DNA of 64,000 nt. Source: Dromiciops gliroides (taxonomy: Eukaryota > Chordata > Mammalia > Microbiotheria > Microbiotheriidae). Shown one piece after another: positions 33,101 through 40,802 of this stretch. Location: the NCBI RefSeq assembly GCF_019393635.1, contig NC_057861.1, forward strand, positions 60,310,532 to 60,374,531, read 5' to 3'. How positions within the stretch are numbered: position 1 is the stretch's first letter; every line of letters begins with the position of its first letter. The notes below the pieces were generated by a model. That model worked only from the letters and a program-made list of their open reading frames with translations. It did not search any database and was not told where the DNA came from. Both the position numbers and the translations under genes were made by a program.

Positions 33101-34075
33101 CCAGTTCAGAGCCAGGTGAGCATCTTTCCTGGTTCTACCCTCCCTACCCCACATCTACCCAATCTCTGCCCTTCCCCACTCCCATCCTAGCCCCTGCATA
33201 ATGGACAGCACCTCCTCCTGTATGGTCTTCCTGCCGACAGCCCGAGATAGGAGAAAGCCCTGAATAGCTTTCTCCCTCTCCCAGTCACAAGTTCCCCTCC
33301 TGGAGACTGGAGAGGTTTGAGGGTCTAAAAGGATTGTCTCTTGGGGCAGAGCTCAGAAGCTGGATCCTGGGCACAGCCCAGGCCCCCAGAGCAGGAGCAG
33401 CGAGAATGCCAGGCTGGATAGTTTGGTAAGAATCCCATCCCCTTCAGCAAACACTTAAGGCACTGCATTAAACTGGGGGTGTGGGGGCGGCTATGGAAAG
33501 GAGGGGAAATGGAGAAAAAGATGGGACCCAGTTTCAGCCTTCCAGGATCTCACAATCTTACTGGAGGAATGAGGCAAACATACAAATTGGTATAATCCGA
33601 GGCAGGTTATGATTAAAGCAGAAGAAAGGTAGCTCAGGGGAGCAGAGAGAGCCCTGGGTTGGATCTGGGTTCAAATACTAGCTCTGACTTTACTAGCTGG
33701 GTAAACTTGATCATTCTTCTCCTCTGGGCTTCAGTTTCTCATCTGCAAAAGGTTTCTTCTAGCTCTGACATTCAGAGACTCTTGGAGAGGTCTATACAAA
33801 AGGGCTTCAGAAAATCAGAGTAGGAGGATAGACATGGAGAAACTGGCTAGATTTTGGAGGCCCAGGAAGCTGGTCTTAAGCCTTATATACTGCTGCCTCC
33901 ACCCTTTCTCTTCTCTTACTGCCCCTTCCTACCTTTCTGCCCCCAGGAGCACCGCCTGGCTGACCTTGAGAGGTCACATGCTCAGCTGGTGCACTGGATG
34001 CAGGATCAGCAAAAGACCTCTAGGATGCAGCTTCAGCCTCTGAAGATGCCCTGTACCAATGGAGATGCCACTTGA
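14754..34075 (+). CDS. RASAL3: RASAL3, Ras GTPase-activating protein (spliced, 17 coding exons)
   Basis: RASAL3 is a SynGAP-family Ras-GAP that speeds GTP hydrolysis on Ras; in mammals it acts mainly in T and NKT cells at the membrane. I joined 17 coding exons by GT-AG sites and phase. They give about 1003 residues once a missing base in the first coding exon is allowed for (the human protein, from memory, is 1011). Domains: a basic/proline-rich N-terminus; a PH domain (about 140-302, split as in the family); a C2 domain (about 310-430); a RasGAP domain (about 450-720) with the arginine finger at residue 498 (codon 30087-30089, in [15 protein letters not shown]) and the FLRFLCPAI block in exon 12; a basic, serine-rich region (about 757-880); and a C-terminal coiled coil (about 882-1000). 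The splice model is strong. The exact N-terminus is less sure because of the frame break. Confidence 0.95.
16485..16605 (-). repeat. MIR3-type SINE fragment
   Basis: Reads tagagctggaaaggatctca then cttctcattttacagatgaa in order, the reverse of a MIR3 with an L3-type tail. Confidence 0.7.
16925..17370 (+). repeat. L2 LINE fragment with CT-rich insert
   Basis: L2 wording (caaggcctttcatgatctgg and cattcttcaaggacccagtc) is split by the CT-rich repeat at 17129-17300. Confidence 0.65.
17129..17300. repeat. (TCCTC/CCTGT)n pyrimidine-rich simple repeat
   Basis: Imperfect pentamer repeats such as tcctg and tcctc. The purine-rich other strand gives long Glu/Arg/Lys open frames that are not genes. Confidence 0.9.
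17440..17720 (+). repeat. L2-like LINE fragment
   Basis: Phrases such as aaggccctctgctacctgg and ccaaagcataggtctgc are typical of L2 bodies. Weakly conserved. Confidence 0.45.
18120..18365 (+). repeat. Ancient interspersed repeat ('cattta..aagcacct..gtgctaagtgct' family)
   Basis: Begins with the widely found aataaacatttatttattaa..cttgttctaggaattgtgctaag pattern and continues 'caagaagctcacagtctga'. Further copies lie at 19955, 29565, 31112, 37615, 38505 and 49860. I do not assign a database name. Confidence 0.65.
19208..19244. repeat. (CTG)n microsatellite
   Basis: About 12 CTG-type triplets with a few substitutions. Confidence 0.9.
19460..19925 (+). repeat. L2 LINE 3' end
   Basis: Long L2 stretch (cccctgcctggaattaattc, catccttcaagtcccatctc) ending 'gtgcctggcacacagtaaga'. 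Confidence 0.8.
19955..20345 (+). repeat. Ancient interspersed repeat, long copy
   Basis: Same family as 18120. It includes the downstream part 'ggtgggatttcagctgagac' and 'gaggccattccaggcatagg'. Confidence 0.65.
20575..21005 (+). repeat. CR1/L3 LINE 3' end
   Basis: Best L3 copy in the window: 'ttcaagtattgaagggcaat', 'attagagctgtccacaaatg', 'gtcttcaagcaaaggctaga' and a tail 'gttggactagac...tctggctctgggattct'. Confidence 0.8.
21293..21440 (-). repeat. tRNA-derived marsupial SINE
   Basis: Reverse copy; target duplication gaagag(t/g)ttcattct before and after it. Confidence 0.9.
22232..22383 (-). repeat. tRNA-derived marsupial SINE
   Basis: Reverse copy with a slightly worn target duplication (accttgcc(c/t)acttt). 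Confidence 0.9.
22476..22594 (+). CDS. RASAL3: RASAL3 exon 3
   Basis: Acceptor ttctctgctcag|, donor |gtaaag, entering in phase 1 and leaving in phase 0. It encodes [20 protein letters not shown], the start of the PH region and very close to human RASAL3 as I remember it. Confidence 0.95.
22796..22880 (+). CDS. RASAL3: RASAL3 exon 4
   Basis: Acceptor tttaaatag|, donor |gtgagt, phase 0 to 1. Encodes a serine/glycine-rich linker inside the PH region ([16 protein letters not shown]). The acceptor has a weak pyrimidine tract. Confidence 0.85.
23077..23138 (+). CDS. RASAL3: RASAL3 exon 5
   Basis: Acceptor tctctttacag|, donor |gtgaga, phase 1 to 0. Encodes [15 protein letters not shown], linker leading to the basic GLLxxRLKEKKK block. 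Confidence 0.9.
23237..23298 (+). CDS. RASAL3: RASAL3 exon 6
   Basis: Acceptor ataatccccag|, donor |gtaagg, phase 0 to 2. Encodes the basic block [14 protein letters not shown]. Confidence 0.93.
23350..23640 (+). repeat. MIR SINE split by a younger SINE
   Basis: MIR wording (ctgggcaaggcacttcactt, cctcatctgtaaaatgggaa) runs to 23432 and resumes after the inserted SINE. Confidence 0.75.
23433..23575 (+). repeat. tRNA-derived marsupial SINE inside a MIR
   Basis: Forward copy, target duplication aaatgggaataata at 23418-23432 and about 23576-23589. Confidence 0.93.
24265..24345 (+). repeat. Ancient interspersed repeat fragment
   Basis: cagtcggtcaatcaataagc..ttcagcatttctgatgtcc, same family as 18120. 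Confidence 0.5.
24415..24540 (+). repeat. MIR SINE fragment
   Basis: Contains cacttactagatatgtgatt then acaagtcattttacctacat. Confidence 0.7.
24551..24768 (-). repeat. Composite SINE with RTE-type tail
   Basis: Reverse copy with clear BovB-like end (tactggagtggtttgccatt) and CAA-type tail at 24551. Confidence 0.88.
24821..24976 (-). repeat. tRNA-derived marsupial SINE
   Basis: Reverse copy; target duplication ctggaggattctctc at 24806-24820 and 24977-24991. A short (TC)n run lies between the left target copy and the poly-T. Confidence 0.93.
25086..25221 (+). CDS. RASAL3: RASAL3 exon 7
   Basis: Acceptor ctcctccaccag|, donor |gtatga, phase 2 to 0. Encodes [10 protein letters not shown] and [16 protein letters not shown] of the PH domain. 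Confidence 0.95.
25356..25454 (+). CDS. RASAL3: RASAL3 exon 8
   Basis: Acceptor ctctcctctcag|, donor |gtcagc, 33 codons in phase 0. Ends the PH domain: [20 protein letters not shown]. This matches the PH C-terminal helix with its tryptophan. Confidence 0.96.
25603..26137. repeat. 33-bp minisatellite array 1 (RASAL3 intron 8)
   Basis: About 16 imperfect copies of a 33-bp unit of the form acacagaatgtcagagctgg followed by gaagaccctt aga. Copies differ at a few sites each. The unit resembles the reverse complement of CR1/L3 and MIR3 tails. L3-type body follows at about 26240-26400 in reverse, so the array probably grew inside such an element. The period is divisible by three, so long 11-residue repeat frames appear on both strands; they are not genes. 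Confidence 0.93.
26240..26400 (-). repeat. CR1/L3 LINE body fragment, reverse
   Basis: 'tacctccaatattggggagc', 'ccactacctatggaggcagt' and 'aggaagttcttcctgaaatt' are the reverse of the L3 3' region. Confidence 0.65.
26520..27032 (+). CDS. RASAL3: RASAL3 exon 9 (C2 domain and RasGAP start)
   Basis: The largest exon, 171 codons, phase 0 at both ends. Acceptor ttctctctccag|, donor |gtagga. It encodes the C2 domain from [15 protein letters not shown] through [20 protein letters not shown] to ERWFPLEGG, then [13 protein letters not shown], the lead-in to the RasGAP fold. Confidence 0.97.
27413..27560 (+). repeat. MIR-type SINE
   Basis: Clear A-B-core order: tctgacctggagtcaggata, ctagctgtgtgaccctggac, cctcagtttccccaacttta. 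Confidence 0.75.
27766..27841. repeat. (CTT)25 microsatellite
   Basis: Perfect CTT run between a target-site copy and the tail of the reversed SINE at 27842. Confidence 0.98.
27842..27981 (-). repeat. tRNA-derived marsupial SINE
   Basis: Reverse copy. The right target copy reads tgatggcccttcttctt, which already carries CTTCTT, the seed of the microsatellite on the left. Confidence 0.92.
28409..28561 (-). repeat. tRNA-derived marsupial SINE
   Basis: Reverse copy with perfect 17-bp target duplication ctgttgcctactttctt at 28392-28408 and 28562-28578. Confidence 0.95.
28580..29550 (+). repeat. L2-type LINE fragments
   Basis: Scattered L2 wording: 'aacatgtctaaaacagaacc', 'accctacatgtcattggtct', 'tttcttcaaggcttcaatct' and the end 'cagcacccagcacagtactcgg'. 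Also a poly-T stretch at about 28620. Confidence 0.6.
29565..29960 (+). repeat. Ancient interspersed repeat
   Basis: Same family as 18120, lacking its 5' end: 'cctgccctgaaggaacttac', 'gagggcattccaggcatggg'. Confidence 0.6.
30021..30165 (+). CDS. RASAL3: RASAL3 exon 10 (arginine finger)
   Basis: Acceptor cctggctacag|, donor |gtaagg, phase 0 to 1. Encodes [20 protein letters not shown]. The arginine at 30087-30089 aligns with the catalytic arginine finger of RasGAPs, so GAP activity is expected. Confidence 0.97.
30353..30497 (+). CDS. RASAL3: RASAL3 exon 11
   Basis: Acceptor ctgggccacag|, donor |gtgagc, phase 1 to 2. Encodes [19 protein letters not shown], a RasGAP helix-loop segment that matches the family. 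Confidence 0.96.
30865..31101 (+). CDS. RASAL3: RASAL3 exon 12 (RasGAP core)
   Basis: Acceptor tgaccccacag|, donor |gtaagt, phase 2 to 2. Encodes [17 protein letters not shown] and [18 protein letters not shown], the RasGAP signature block, then [17 protein letters not shown]. Confidence 0.97.
31112..31450 (+). repeat. Ancient interspersed repeat in intron 12
   Basis: 'agtcaacaagcttttattag' and 'ggcattgtgctaagtgccag' start, then 'ctgccctaaagaagctggtg'. Same family as 18120. Confidence 0.7.
31512..31713 (+). CDS. RASAL3: RASAL3 exon 13
   Basis: Acceptor actacctccag|, donor |gtaccc, phase 2 to 0. Encodes [18 protein letters not shown] and ends the RasGAP fold with [14 protein letters not shown]. 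Confidence 0.97.
32003..32118 (+). CDS. RASAL3: RASAL3 exon 14
   Basis: Acceptor tctccctggtag|, donor |gtaacc at 32119, phase 0 to 2. Encodes [19 protein letters not shown] nearer GT at 32097 would break the frame into exon 15, so the later donor was chosen. Confidence 0.88.
32150..32420. repeat. Degenerate TTAGGG-like tandem sequence in intron 14
   Basis: Irregular G-rich words such as gggtcagggtttgggttgtg and ttagggcttggatttagggt recur. The pattern resembles a worn telomere-like repeat but has no fixed period. Confidence 0.4.
32460..32832 (+). CDS. RASAL3: RASAL3 exon 15 (basic serine-rich region)
   Basis: Acceptor acatattgcag|, donor |gtaatg, phase 2 to 0. Encodes [20 protein letters not shown], then a basic stretch [14 protein letters not shown] and [15 protein letters not shown]. 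Likely phosphorylation and 14-3-3 type sites, by inference from the RxxSxP-like motifs. Confidence 0.96.
32952..33115 (+). CDS. RASAL3: RASAL3 exon 16 (coiled coil)
   Basis: Acceptor ctctctgccag|, donor |gtgagc, phase 0 to 2. Encodes a leucine/glutamine heptad stretch: [20 protein letters not shown] onward. Confidence 0.96.
33350..33425 (+). CDS. RASAL3: RASAL3 exon 17
   Basis: Acceptor tctcttggggcag|, donor |gtaaga, phase 2 to 0. Encodes a serine-rich linker between two coiled-coil parts ([18 protein letters not shown]). Least conserved exon. Confidence 0.88.
33630..33785 (+). repeat. MIR3-type SINE in intron 17
   Basis: 'gggttcaaatactagctctg', 'ttcagtttctcatctgcaaa', then a short L3-type tail 'tctagctctgacattcaga'. 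Confidence 0.7.
33947..34075 (+). CDS. RASAL3: RASAL3 exon 18 (last coding exon)
   Basis: Acceptor ttctgcccccag|; stop TGA at 34073-34075. Encodes [20 protein letters not shown], the end of the coiled coil, and the terminal [13 protein letters not shown], nearly the same as the human end QPLKAPCLNGDTT as I recall it. Confidence 0.97.
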   Translation, partial: EHRLADLERSHAQLVHWMQDQQKTSRMQLQPLKMPCTNGDAT

Positions 34076-34370
34076 CTCTGTCCAGGGCTGGTCTGGGCTT
34101 CTGTGTAAGCACTAATGTGGACAGAAGGAACTTGCAAAGCACGGGAACCAAGGCGCAGACCTGGGCTGTCAGTATTTCCTTTCTTCTCTGCTAGTCCACC
34201 TTCCCCCCTCAGTACCCAAGGCTCTACCCACTCCTGTCCCTGTCCTCTTGGCCCCAAGGAGGCAAGGAGGGGCAGGACTGGCCATGACAAGCTGTGACTG
34301 ATGGGGTCCCCCGCACAGAACTTTGTATCATAAAGTTGTGGATTGAAATAAAGGTCCTTTCTGAGCATCA
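34076..34370 (+). terminator. RASAL3: RASAL3 3' UTR with polyadenylation signal
   Basis: A short 3' UTR with a canonical AATAAA at 34347-34352. Cleavage is expected near 34370. Confidence 0.9.
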
Positions 34371-34544
34371 TGGGGCAGAATGTTACTAGGGCCAGGGTGA
34401 GTTAGGATTCCTGGGTCCCTTTCCTTTGCTGCTTATTTATCCCTTGGCTGGTCCAGGAGAGCGTTGGAAATTCAAGGTCCAATCAATCCAAAGAGCTGTA
34501 GTACCTAGTGGAAGGTAGGCTGGATTTGGAGTGAGAAGCCACTT

Positions 34545-34694
34545 AGGGGGCAGCTAGGTGGCGCAGTAGATAAAGCTCTGGCCCTGGATTCAGGAGGACC
34601 TGAGTTCAAATCTATCCTCAGACACTTGACACTTACTGGCTGTGTGACCCTGGGCAAGTCACTTAACCCTCATTGCCCTGCAAAAAAAAAAAAA
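34545..34694 (+). repeat. tRNA-derived marsupial SINE
   Basis: Forward copy with A-rich tail. An imperfect target duplication (gaag-ccactt) flanks it. Confidence 0.92.
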
Positions 34695-34705
34695 AAGAAA
34701 GAAAG

Positions 34706-34850
34706 AGAAGACCCACTTGCTGGCTGTGTAACACTGGAATAACTCAACCTCTCTGGGCCTCAGTTTCCTTATCAGTAAATTGAAGGACTTGGGCTCTATG
34801 GCCTCCCAGGTCCCTTTTAGCTCATGTTCTGTGAAATGGGCTGTCTGGGG
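34706..34850 (+). repeat. MIR SINE fragment
   Basis: 'cttgctggctgtgtaacact' and 'ctctgggcctcagtttcctt'. Confidence 0.7.
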
Positions 34851-35190
34851 AGTCATTGGGTGCCCCCACACAAGAACCCGACGAACCACTTGTCTGGTAT
34901 TTCACAGAAGGGATCCTTGTTCAGGGGCAGACTGAACTGAATCCAAGCTTCTGGGGATCTACTTTATTCTCATTCAGTTGAACTGGACAGGATAACAAAT
35001 AGATGCTGCCTCTCCTGACCTCTGGAAGGGGCCGTTGTTAGGAGATTCCTCAGTGCTCTCCCTGTCAGTCGCACACACCCCCTCACCTGACTTAATTGAT
35101 CCCAATCTAATTGATCCCAATAAGCACTTCTCAAATTTATAGAGCACTTGGGATGTGAAGCACCCTGGACTCGGTGATGGGATACAGCCC

Positions 35191-35209
35191 TTGTTCTCTC
35201 TCTCTCTCT

Positions 35210-35245
<36 letters not shown>
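35191..35245. repeat. (CT)n microsatellite
   Basis: About 27 CT units with a few CC breaks, between the left target copy and the SINE tail. Confidence 0.96.
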
Positions 35246-35251
<6 letters not shown>

Positions 35252-35387
35252 GCAGGGCAATGAGGGTTAAGTGACTTGCCCAGGGTCACACAGCTAGCAA
35301 GTGTCAAGTGTCTGAGACTGGATTTGAACTCAGGTCCTCCTGAATCCAGGCCCGGTGCTTTATCCACTGTGCCACTTAGCTGCTCCC
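35246..35387 (-). repeat. tRNA-derived marsupial SINE
   Basis: Reverse copy. Target duplication cccttgttctc at both sides, with the (CT)n run on the tail side. Confidence 0.92.
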
Positions 35388-35639
35388 TATGGCCCTTGTT
35401 CTCAAGCGGGGAGGTGAGGTTACAGGTCAGCAATTTAGTATGTAGTGACTTGAGAAGGGAGAGGTCACCAACTAGGGGAATCTGAAAAGGCTCCCTGTAG
35501 GAAGTGGCCCACAAGCTGGGCCTTGAAGGAAGCTAAGGCTTGTGTGTGGGGGGGTACTGAGTGGAGGGAAGGGACATATCAAGGGTTCTTTAGCTCCTTC
35601 TCCCAACCCATACCTAGTGGTGTTCCTCCGAGCCCCCTG

Positions 35640-35810
35640 ATACCCAATTATTCCATGTTTACACAGCACTTGGATGTTTACAAAGCTTTCTTCCCAACAA
35701 CCCTCTGATGTAAGTGGCATGTCACTGTCCTCATTTTATACATGAGGACATTGGGATCGGATGGGAGAACTGACTTGTCTAAGGTCACATAGATGTAATC
35801 GGATCATTGG
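35640..35810 (-). repeat. MIR SINE fragment
   Basis: 'cctcattttatacatgagga' then 'gaactgacttgtctaaggtc', the reverse of MIR. Confidence 0.65.
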
Positions 35811-35849
35811 GCGCTTGAATCTGTACCTGCAGCCTGTGTCCTGGAGCAT

Positions 35850-36010
35850 CTCTGTCCATAGACCTGTATCTGTCCATCTGTCCCGACCATGTCACTCTTC
35901 CCATTCTGCCTTATGTTACAGTTACTTGCATTCCTGTCTTATTGTGGCCTCAAGACTTTTAGCTGCTTGAAGCCATGGGCTGTGCCATATTGATCTGTCT
36001 GTCCCCACAC
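35850..36010 (+). repeat. L2-like fragment
   Basis: 'cattctgccttatgttacag' and 'gcttgaagccatgggctgtg', L2 3' end style. Weak. Confidence 0.4.
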
Positions 36011-36390
36011 TGGTGCCAATGTGGGGCTTTGTGGCCTAGATGGCCAGGCCTGAGCTGAGGGGGTAATGGGGGGTAATGACTCGTCAGGTGAAAGGGAGCA
36101 GCTGAGAGCTCCCCCTTACCCCTCCTGAATCTACAGGAACTTAGAAAGGTGTATGGGGCAGGGGGAGGTGGGGAGACAGGCTCCCCTTCCTGTCTCTTCT
36201 CCCTGAGCCATCTAGAGAGACAAAAATCAGATAAGAACCACCGAAGTGACATGGGGAAAATAGGTTTGGGATAGGAGGAGGGGTTTGGGGTCCTTAGGAA
36301 TTCCACTTTGAAGAATTACACCCTCTTGCACACAAATCCAGTAAAATAAGATAATAGTTTATTTAGGGGATGGGGAGGGAAACTTCTTTT

Positions 36391-36545
36391 CTTTTGTTTG
36401 TTTTTTTGCAGGGCAAATGAGGGGTTAAGTGACTTGCCCAGGGTCACACAGCTAGTTAAGTGTCAAGTGTCTGAGGCTGGATTTGAACTCAGGTCCTCCT
36501 GAATCCAAGGCCAGTGCTTTATCCACTGTGCCACCTAGCTGCCCT
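36391..36545 (-). repeat. tRNA-derived marsupial SINE
   Basis: Reverse copy; imperfect target duplication (a/gacttctttt). Confidence 0.92.
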
Positions 36546-36631
36546 CTGGACTTCTTTTCATTGGGGAGAAGGCATGGCACAGAGTGTGGCTCTGAGATAC
36601 CAATCTCCTCCAGCAGGAGAAAGGCAGAGCA

Positions 36632-36781
36632 GATTTTTTTTTGTGTGTGTGTGGGGCAATGGGGGTTAAGTGACTTGCCCAGGGTCACACAGCTAGTGTC
36701 AAGTGTCTGAGGCTGGATTTGAACTCAGGTCCTCCTGAATCCAGGGCTGGTGCTTTATCCACTGCACCACCTAGCCACCCC
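36632..36781 (-). repeat. tRNA-derived marsupial SINE
   Basis: Reverse copy with a short internal gap after 'cacagctagt'. A short (GT)n run sits in its tail. Confidence 0.9.
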
Positions 36782-36789
36782 AAGGCAGA

Positions 36790-37480
36790 TATTTTTACAG
36801 AGGTCCAATGGTGGTGTGAAGAGGTGATCATCTAACTGTGGAAAGTTTCCCTATTGAGGGAGGACTATCCTCCACTGGTGGTGGCTGGAGGAGTTGGGTG
36901 AGGAGTGGATGCGGATCTCTCAAGTCATCTCTCTGCTCCTTAGGCCACAAAGGCAGCAGCCACACCTAATCTTATCTCCCCAGGGGTAAGGGAGACTGGA
37001 ATGAAGGGTGATGGTCCCGGAACTAACTCAATCAAGATCCAGTTCCACTTATCTCTTTAAGTGCGTCTGTCCTTTGGTGTAGTTTCTCAAGGAGAAGGTT
37101 CTTTGATGTGCCCCAGAGAAGTTCTGGGGTGCTAGGCCCTATTACAGAAGTCTGAGTCTGAGAGAAAGGGTCATCAAGGGGAAGCCGTGGCCTCTGGAAG
37201 GCAGCCTGGAAACCAGCACCCCAGCTAAAGGAAGCACACGTGCCTTGGAGGCAGAAGAAGGCTGTGTGGCTAGGTCACTCATGTAGCCCGGAGCAAGGCT
37301 TTGAACCTCTTCGACCTCAGCTCCTTCACCAGAAAACCAGGGAGAAGGCTGCTACTTATAGGAGGGGGAGGGGCAGAATGGCCCATGTCAGATGGAATTC
37401 TGCTGATTTTGGAGGTAACAGGAGCCCCTGTCTGAAGCAGCTGCATTTCCTTGTTTTCCTTGCATTATGAATCAGTCAAT
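36790..37480. other. No recognised feature
   Basis: No gene or clear repeat in this part of the intergenic spacer. Confidence 0.35.
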
Positions 37481-37484
37481 AATC

Positions 37485-37615
37485 AATAGACAATATATAT
37501 ATATTACACACACACATATAGACATATATATGTATATACATAGATAATACATGTACATATACAACATATATAGAAATATATACCATAGACATACATTTAC
37601 ATACACACACCACCA
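37485..37615. repeat. AT- and CA-rich simple repeat
   Basis: Runs of atatat, acacac and atatgtatat in mixed order. Confidence 0.9.
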
Positions 37616-38260
37616 CATATAATGATTACTCGGTGCCAGTCATTGTGCTAAGCACTAGGGAGATGAGGGAAGGCAAAAACAGTCCCATCTAGTGGGGGGT
37701 AGGGGAAGGGCATAGAAAAAAAACAAGAAAGAGGGGGCAGCTGGGTGGTGCAGTGGATAAAGCACTGACCCTGGATTCAGAAGGACCTGAGTTCAAATTC
37801 AACCTCAGATACTTGATACTTACTAGTTGTGTGAACCTAGGCAAGTCACTTAACCCCTCAGTGCCCTACAAAAAAGGACTGATAATTTTGTCGTCTATTT
37901 GAAAGGGGGGACAGCAAGTTGTGCACAGATTTGCAATTGGTGTACAATCATCTTTTAATTGTAATATGTTATGGGAAAGCTTGTTTATTCCAGAAATTAA
38001 AAAATTAAAAAAAAAAAAACAACAGTCCTGCCCTCAAGGAGCTTACAGCTTAAGGGGTCAACAAGAGGTAAAGTAATTAGGTATAAACAAGAAACAAAAA
38101 GATGGAAGGTAACCTCAGAGGGGAGGATCCAGCAGGTGGGGAGACTGGGAAAAGTGGAGGATAAACTGAGTCTTGAAGGAAGCTGGAAGTTTCTCAAGGC
38201 AGAGGTGTGAGGGAGAGGTTTCAGGCAAGGGAGCAGCAGGTAAAAGGCAGAGAGGTGGGA
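37615..38260 (+). repeat. Ancient interspersed repeat, split by a SINE
   Basis: 'ggtgccagtcattgtgctaa' at the left, then 'cctgccctcaaggagcttac' after the SINE at 37733. Same family as 18120. Confidence 0.6.
37733..37877 (+). repeat. tRNA-derived marsupial SINE
   Basis: Forward copy with short A-rich tail. Confidence 0.9.
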
Positions 38261-38504
38261 AATAGAGGGCCCTATACAAGCAATAGCAGGTGGGCCAGTG
38301 GGGCTGGATCACAGAGTGTGACAGAGGATAGTCAAGATACAAGAAGCCTGGGAAAAGTCGAAAGGGCTGGGTTGTGGAGACCTTCCTGGACTTACACTTG
38401 GGGTTCACTGAGGCAGAGGCAGAGGCTCCATAGCCAGCTCTGTGCTTTGCGAGCCGCAGAGGTACCAAGGTACATGGGCTGGGTTGCAGACACAATTCAG
38501 CACA

Positions 38505-39300
38505 TAGTTCCAAAGTGCTGACTGTGCCAGGCATTGTGCCAGGCACTGGGGATAATACCGAGCTAAAAATGAAAACGGAGCCTGCCTCCAGGAGCCTCCA
38601 TTCTCCTGATGCAGGGCAGAGATGACACATATGTCGACAAACAAATATAGACTCTATACTTAAAACGGAATTAAAGAGGAAGAGAGGCCTGATAGCTGGG
38701 GGGAATCAGGAAAGATTTCTGAGGAAAGCTGACAGGCTCCAAGACGGAAAATGAGGAAAGGAGGTCTTCCAGGCATGGGAGACCGTGTGTGCAGAGCCAG
38801 GGAGAAGAGAATGTCACATATGAAGAAAAGTGAATAGCTCGGCTTACCTGGAACATGGAGGGCATGAAGGGGAATAGTAGGAAGTAAGACTAGAAAGGTG
38901 GGTGGGATTGAAAGTGGAGGGATTTAGGGCAGCTAGGTGGCGCAGTAGATAAAGCACCAGCCTGGAGTTCAGGAGGACCTGAGTTCAAATTCAGATTCAG
39001 CCACTTAACACTTATGAGCTGTGTCACCCTGGGCAAGTCACTTAACCCCAATTGCCTCACCAAAAAAAAAAAAAGAAAAAAGAAAGTGGAGGGATTTAAA
39101 GCCTGGCTTTATCACAGAGGTGAGACTGGGAGCCACTGGAGATTTTTTAGTAGGAGAATAACATGGTCAGATCTGTGTTTTAGGAATATCAAATTGATAG
39201 CTACACAGGAAATGGATTAGAGAGGGTAAGAGAATGGAGGCTGAGAGGAGTCAGCAGGATATTAAAGTAGCCCAGGTGATAAGTGATGGGAACCTAAATT
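38505..39300 (+). repeat. Ancient interspersed repeat, split by a SINE
   Basis: 'gccaggcattgtgccaggca', 'gcctgcctccaggagcctcc' and, past the SINE at 38927, 'gactgggagccactggagat' and 'gagaataacatggtcagatc'. A long copy of the family seen at 18120. Confidence 0.65.
38927..39081 (+). repeat. tRNA-derived marsupial SINE
   Basis: Forward copy; perfect 17-bp target duplication gaaagtggagggattta at 38910-38926 and 39082-39098. Confidence 0.95.
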
Positions 39301-39329
39301 GGGGTAAAAGTTCTGTGAGGGGGCCTAAG

Positions 39330-39556
39330 TGGCATAGGTAGTACAGTAGAGAGAATGCTGGGCCTGGATTCAGGATGGGTTCAAATCTGGTCTCAGACAC
39401 TTACTAGGTGTGTGAGCCTGGGCAAGTCACTTGACCTATGTCTACCTTCATTACCTCAACTATAAGATGTGGATAATAACAGCACCTACCTCCCAATGCT
39501 TTGCAAACCTTAAAGTGCTATATAAATGCTCCTGTTGTTATTATTATTATGCAAGA
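39330..39556 (+). repeat. MIR/CORE-type SINE
   Basis: tRNA-like head, 'cacttactaggtgtgtgagc', then 'aaccttaaagtgctatataa' and a (TTA)n end. Confidence 0.75.
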
Positions 39557-39879
39557 GATATTGTGGAAGTACTAGCCGAGACCTGATAACCACTCATACA
39601 TAGCAGGTAAGGGAGAGGGAAGGTGAACGAATGGGAGGATGGTGCTGCCTACAACAGAAATGAGGAAATTTGGAGGAGGGATAGGTTTTGGGGGCAAGAT
39701 GCTTAGTTAGTGATACTTACAGGACATAATACAAGATTACAGTTCTGGAGAGAGAGTGGGGCTGGAACGCATAGATTGGGGAATCTAGAGCCTAAGAGCA
39801 CAAGTTAAGGGGGGGGATAATAATGATCTAGCAAAGGAGACTGAGAAGGAGCTAGTCTACAGCAAGAGGACCAACTTCT

Positions 39880-40125
39880 TAGAATCTCCAGCTTCCTCAA
39901 AGACTCAGCTCAAACACTACCAGGAAAAGGGTTACTAGTGCCACATCTTGTATCTGCTCTGGACCTATCTTAGATATACCTATACATGCATGTTTTCTCC
40001 CCCCTCCCCCCAACAGAATGTAACTCCTTGAGGATAGGGACTTTTTCTTTCTGCTAGTATTGTATCTCCAGTGTTTAACACAGTGCCTGGAGAATTATAT
40101 GGGCATCATTGAATAAAGGGGCGAT
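39880..40125 (+). repeat. L2 LINE 3' end
   Basis: 'aaagactcagctcaaacact' then 'taactccttgaggataggga' and 'aacacagtgcctggagaatt'. Confidence 0.75.
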
Positions 40126-40405
40126 GGAAAGGTTCAAAAGTTTCCAAGAGGTTCAATAGGAGGAGGACTGATAAAAGGGCAACTGGATTTAGCAGTTAAC
40201 AGATCATTGCTAATCTTGGAGACAGCAGTATACATTCAGTGGTTGTCAGAAGCAGAATTGCAATGGGTTGGGTATTGAGTGGGCAGTGAGGAAATAGAAT
40301 CAAGGGGCATCATATTTCTCCCGGGATTTTGGGCTGTAAAAGGAAGAGAGATTTAGGATGATAGCTCTGAGGACTAAGACAAGGTTTAAACATTGGGACA
40401 TTTGG

Positions 40406-40802
40406 ATGTATAGTGAAGTGAGCAGAACCAAGAGAACACTGTGCACAGAGACAGCAATATTGTTTGATGAAGAACCATGAATAACCTTGACTATCCTCAA
40501 CAACACAATGACTCCAAGACAATCCCAAAGGACTATTGAAACATATTATCCACCTCCAAAGAAAGAACTGATATTGATGGGAAAAGACTGAAGCATGCTG
40601 TTTTTTACTTTCTTTCATTTTTTGCCATTTAATCAAGTTTTCTTGTACAAAATGACAAATAGGGTAATGTTTACATAATCATATATGTATAACCCATATC
40701 TGATAGCTTGTGGTCTCAGGGAGAGGAGGGGGAAGGGAGGGAAGGAAGGATAAAAATTGGGAACCCAAACTATAAATAAAAATGTTTATTACATTTTTAA
40801 AA
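40406..40802 (+). repeat. L1 3' end fragment
   Basis: Severely 5'-truncated L1 (starts in the end of ORF2: gtgaagtgagcagaaccaag). Target duplication attgggacatttgg at 40392-40405 and 40803-40816. Confidence 0.85.

Larger units (their letters stand above)
35100..35590 (+). repeat. Ancient interspersed repeat, split by a SINE
   Basis: 'cccaataagcacttctcaaa' on the left and 'ggccttgaaggaagctaagg' on the right of the SINE at 35246. Confidence 0.5.
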
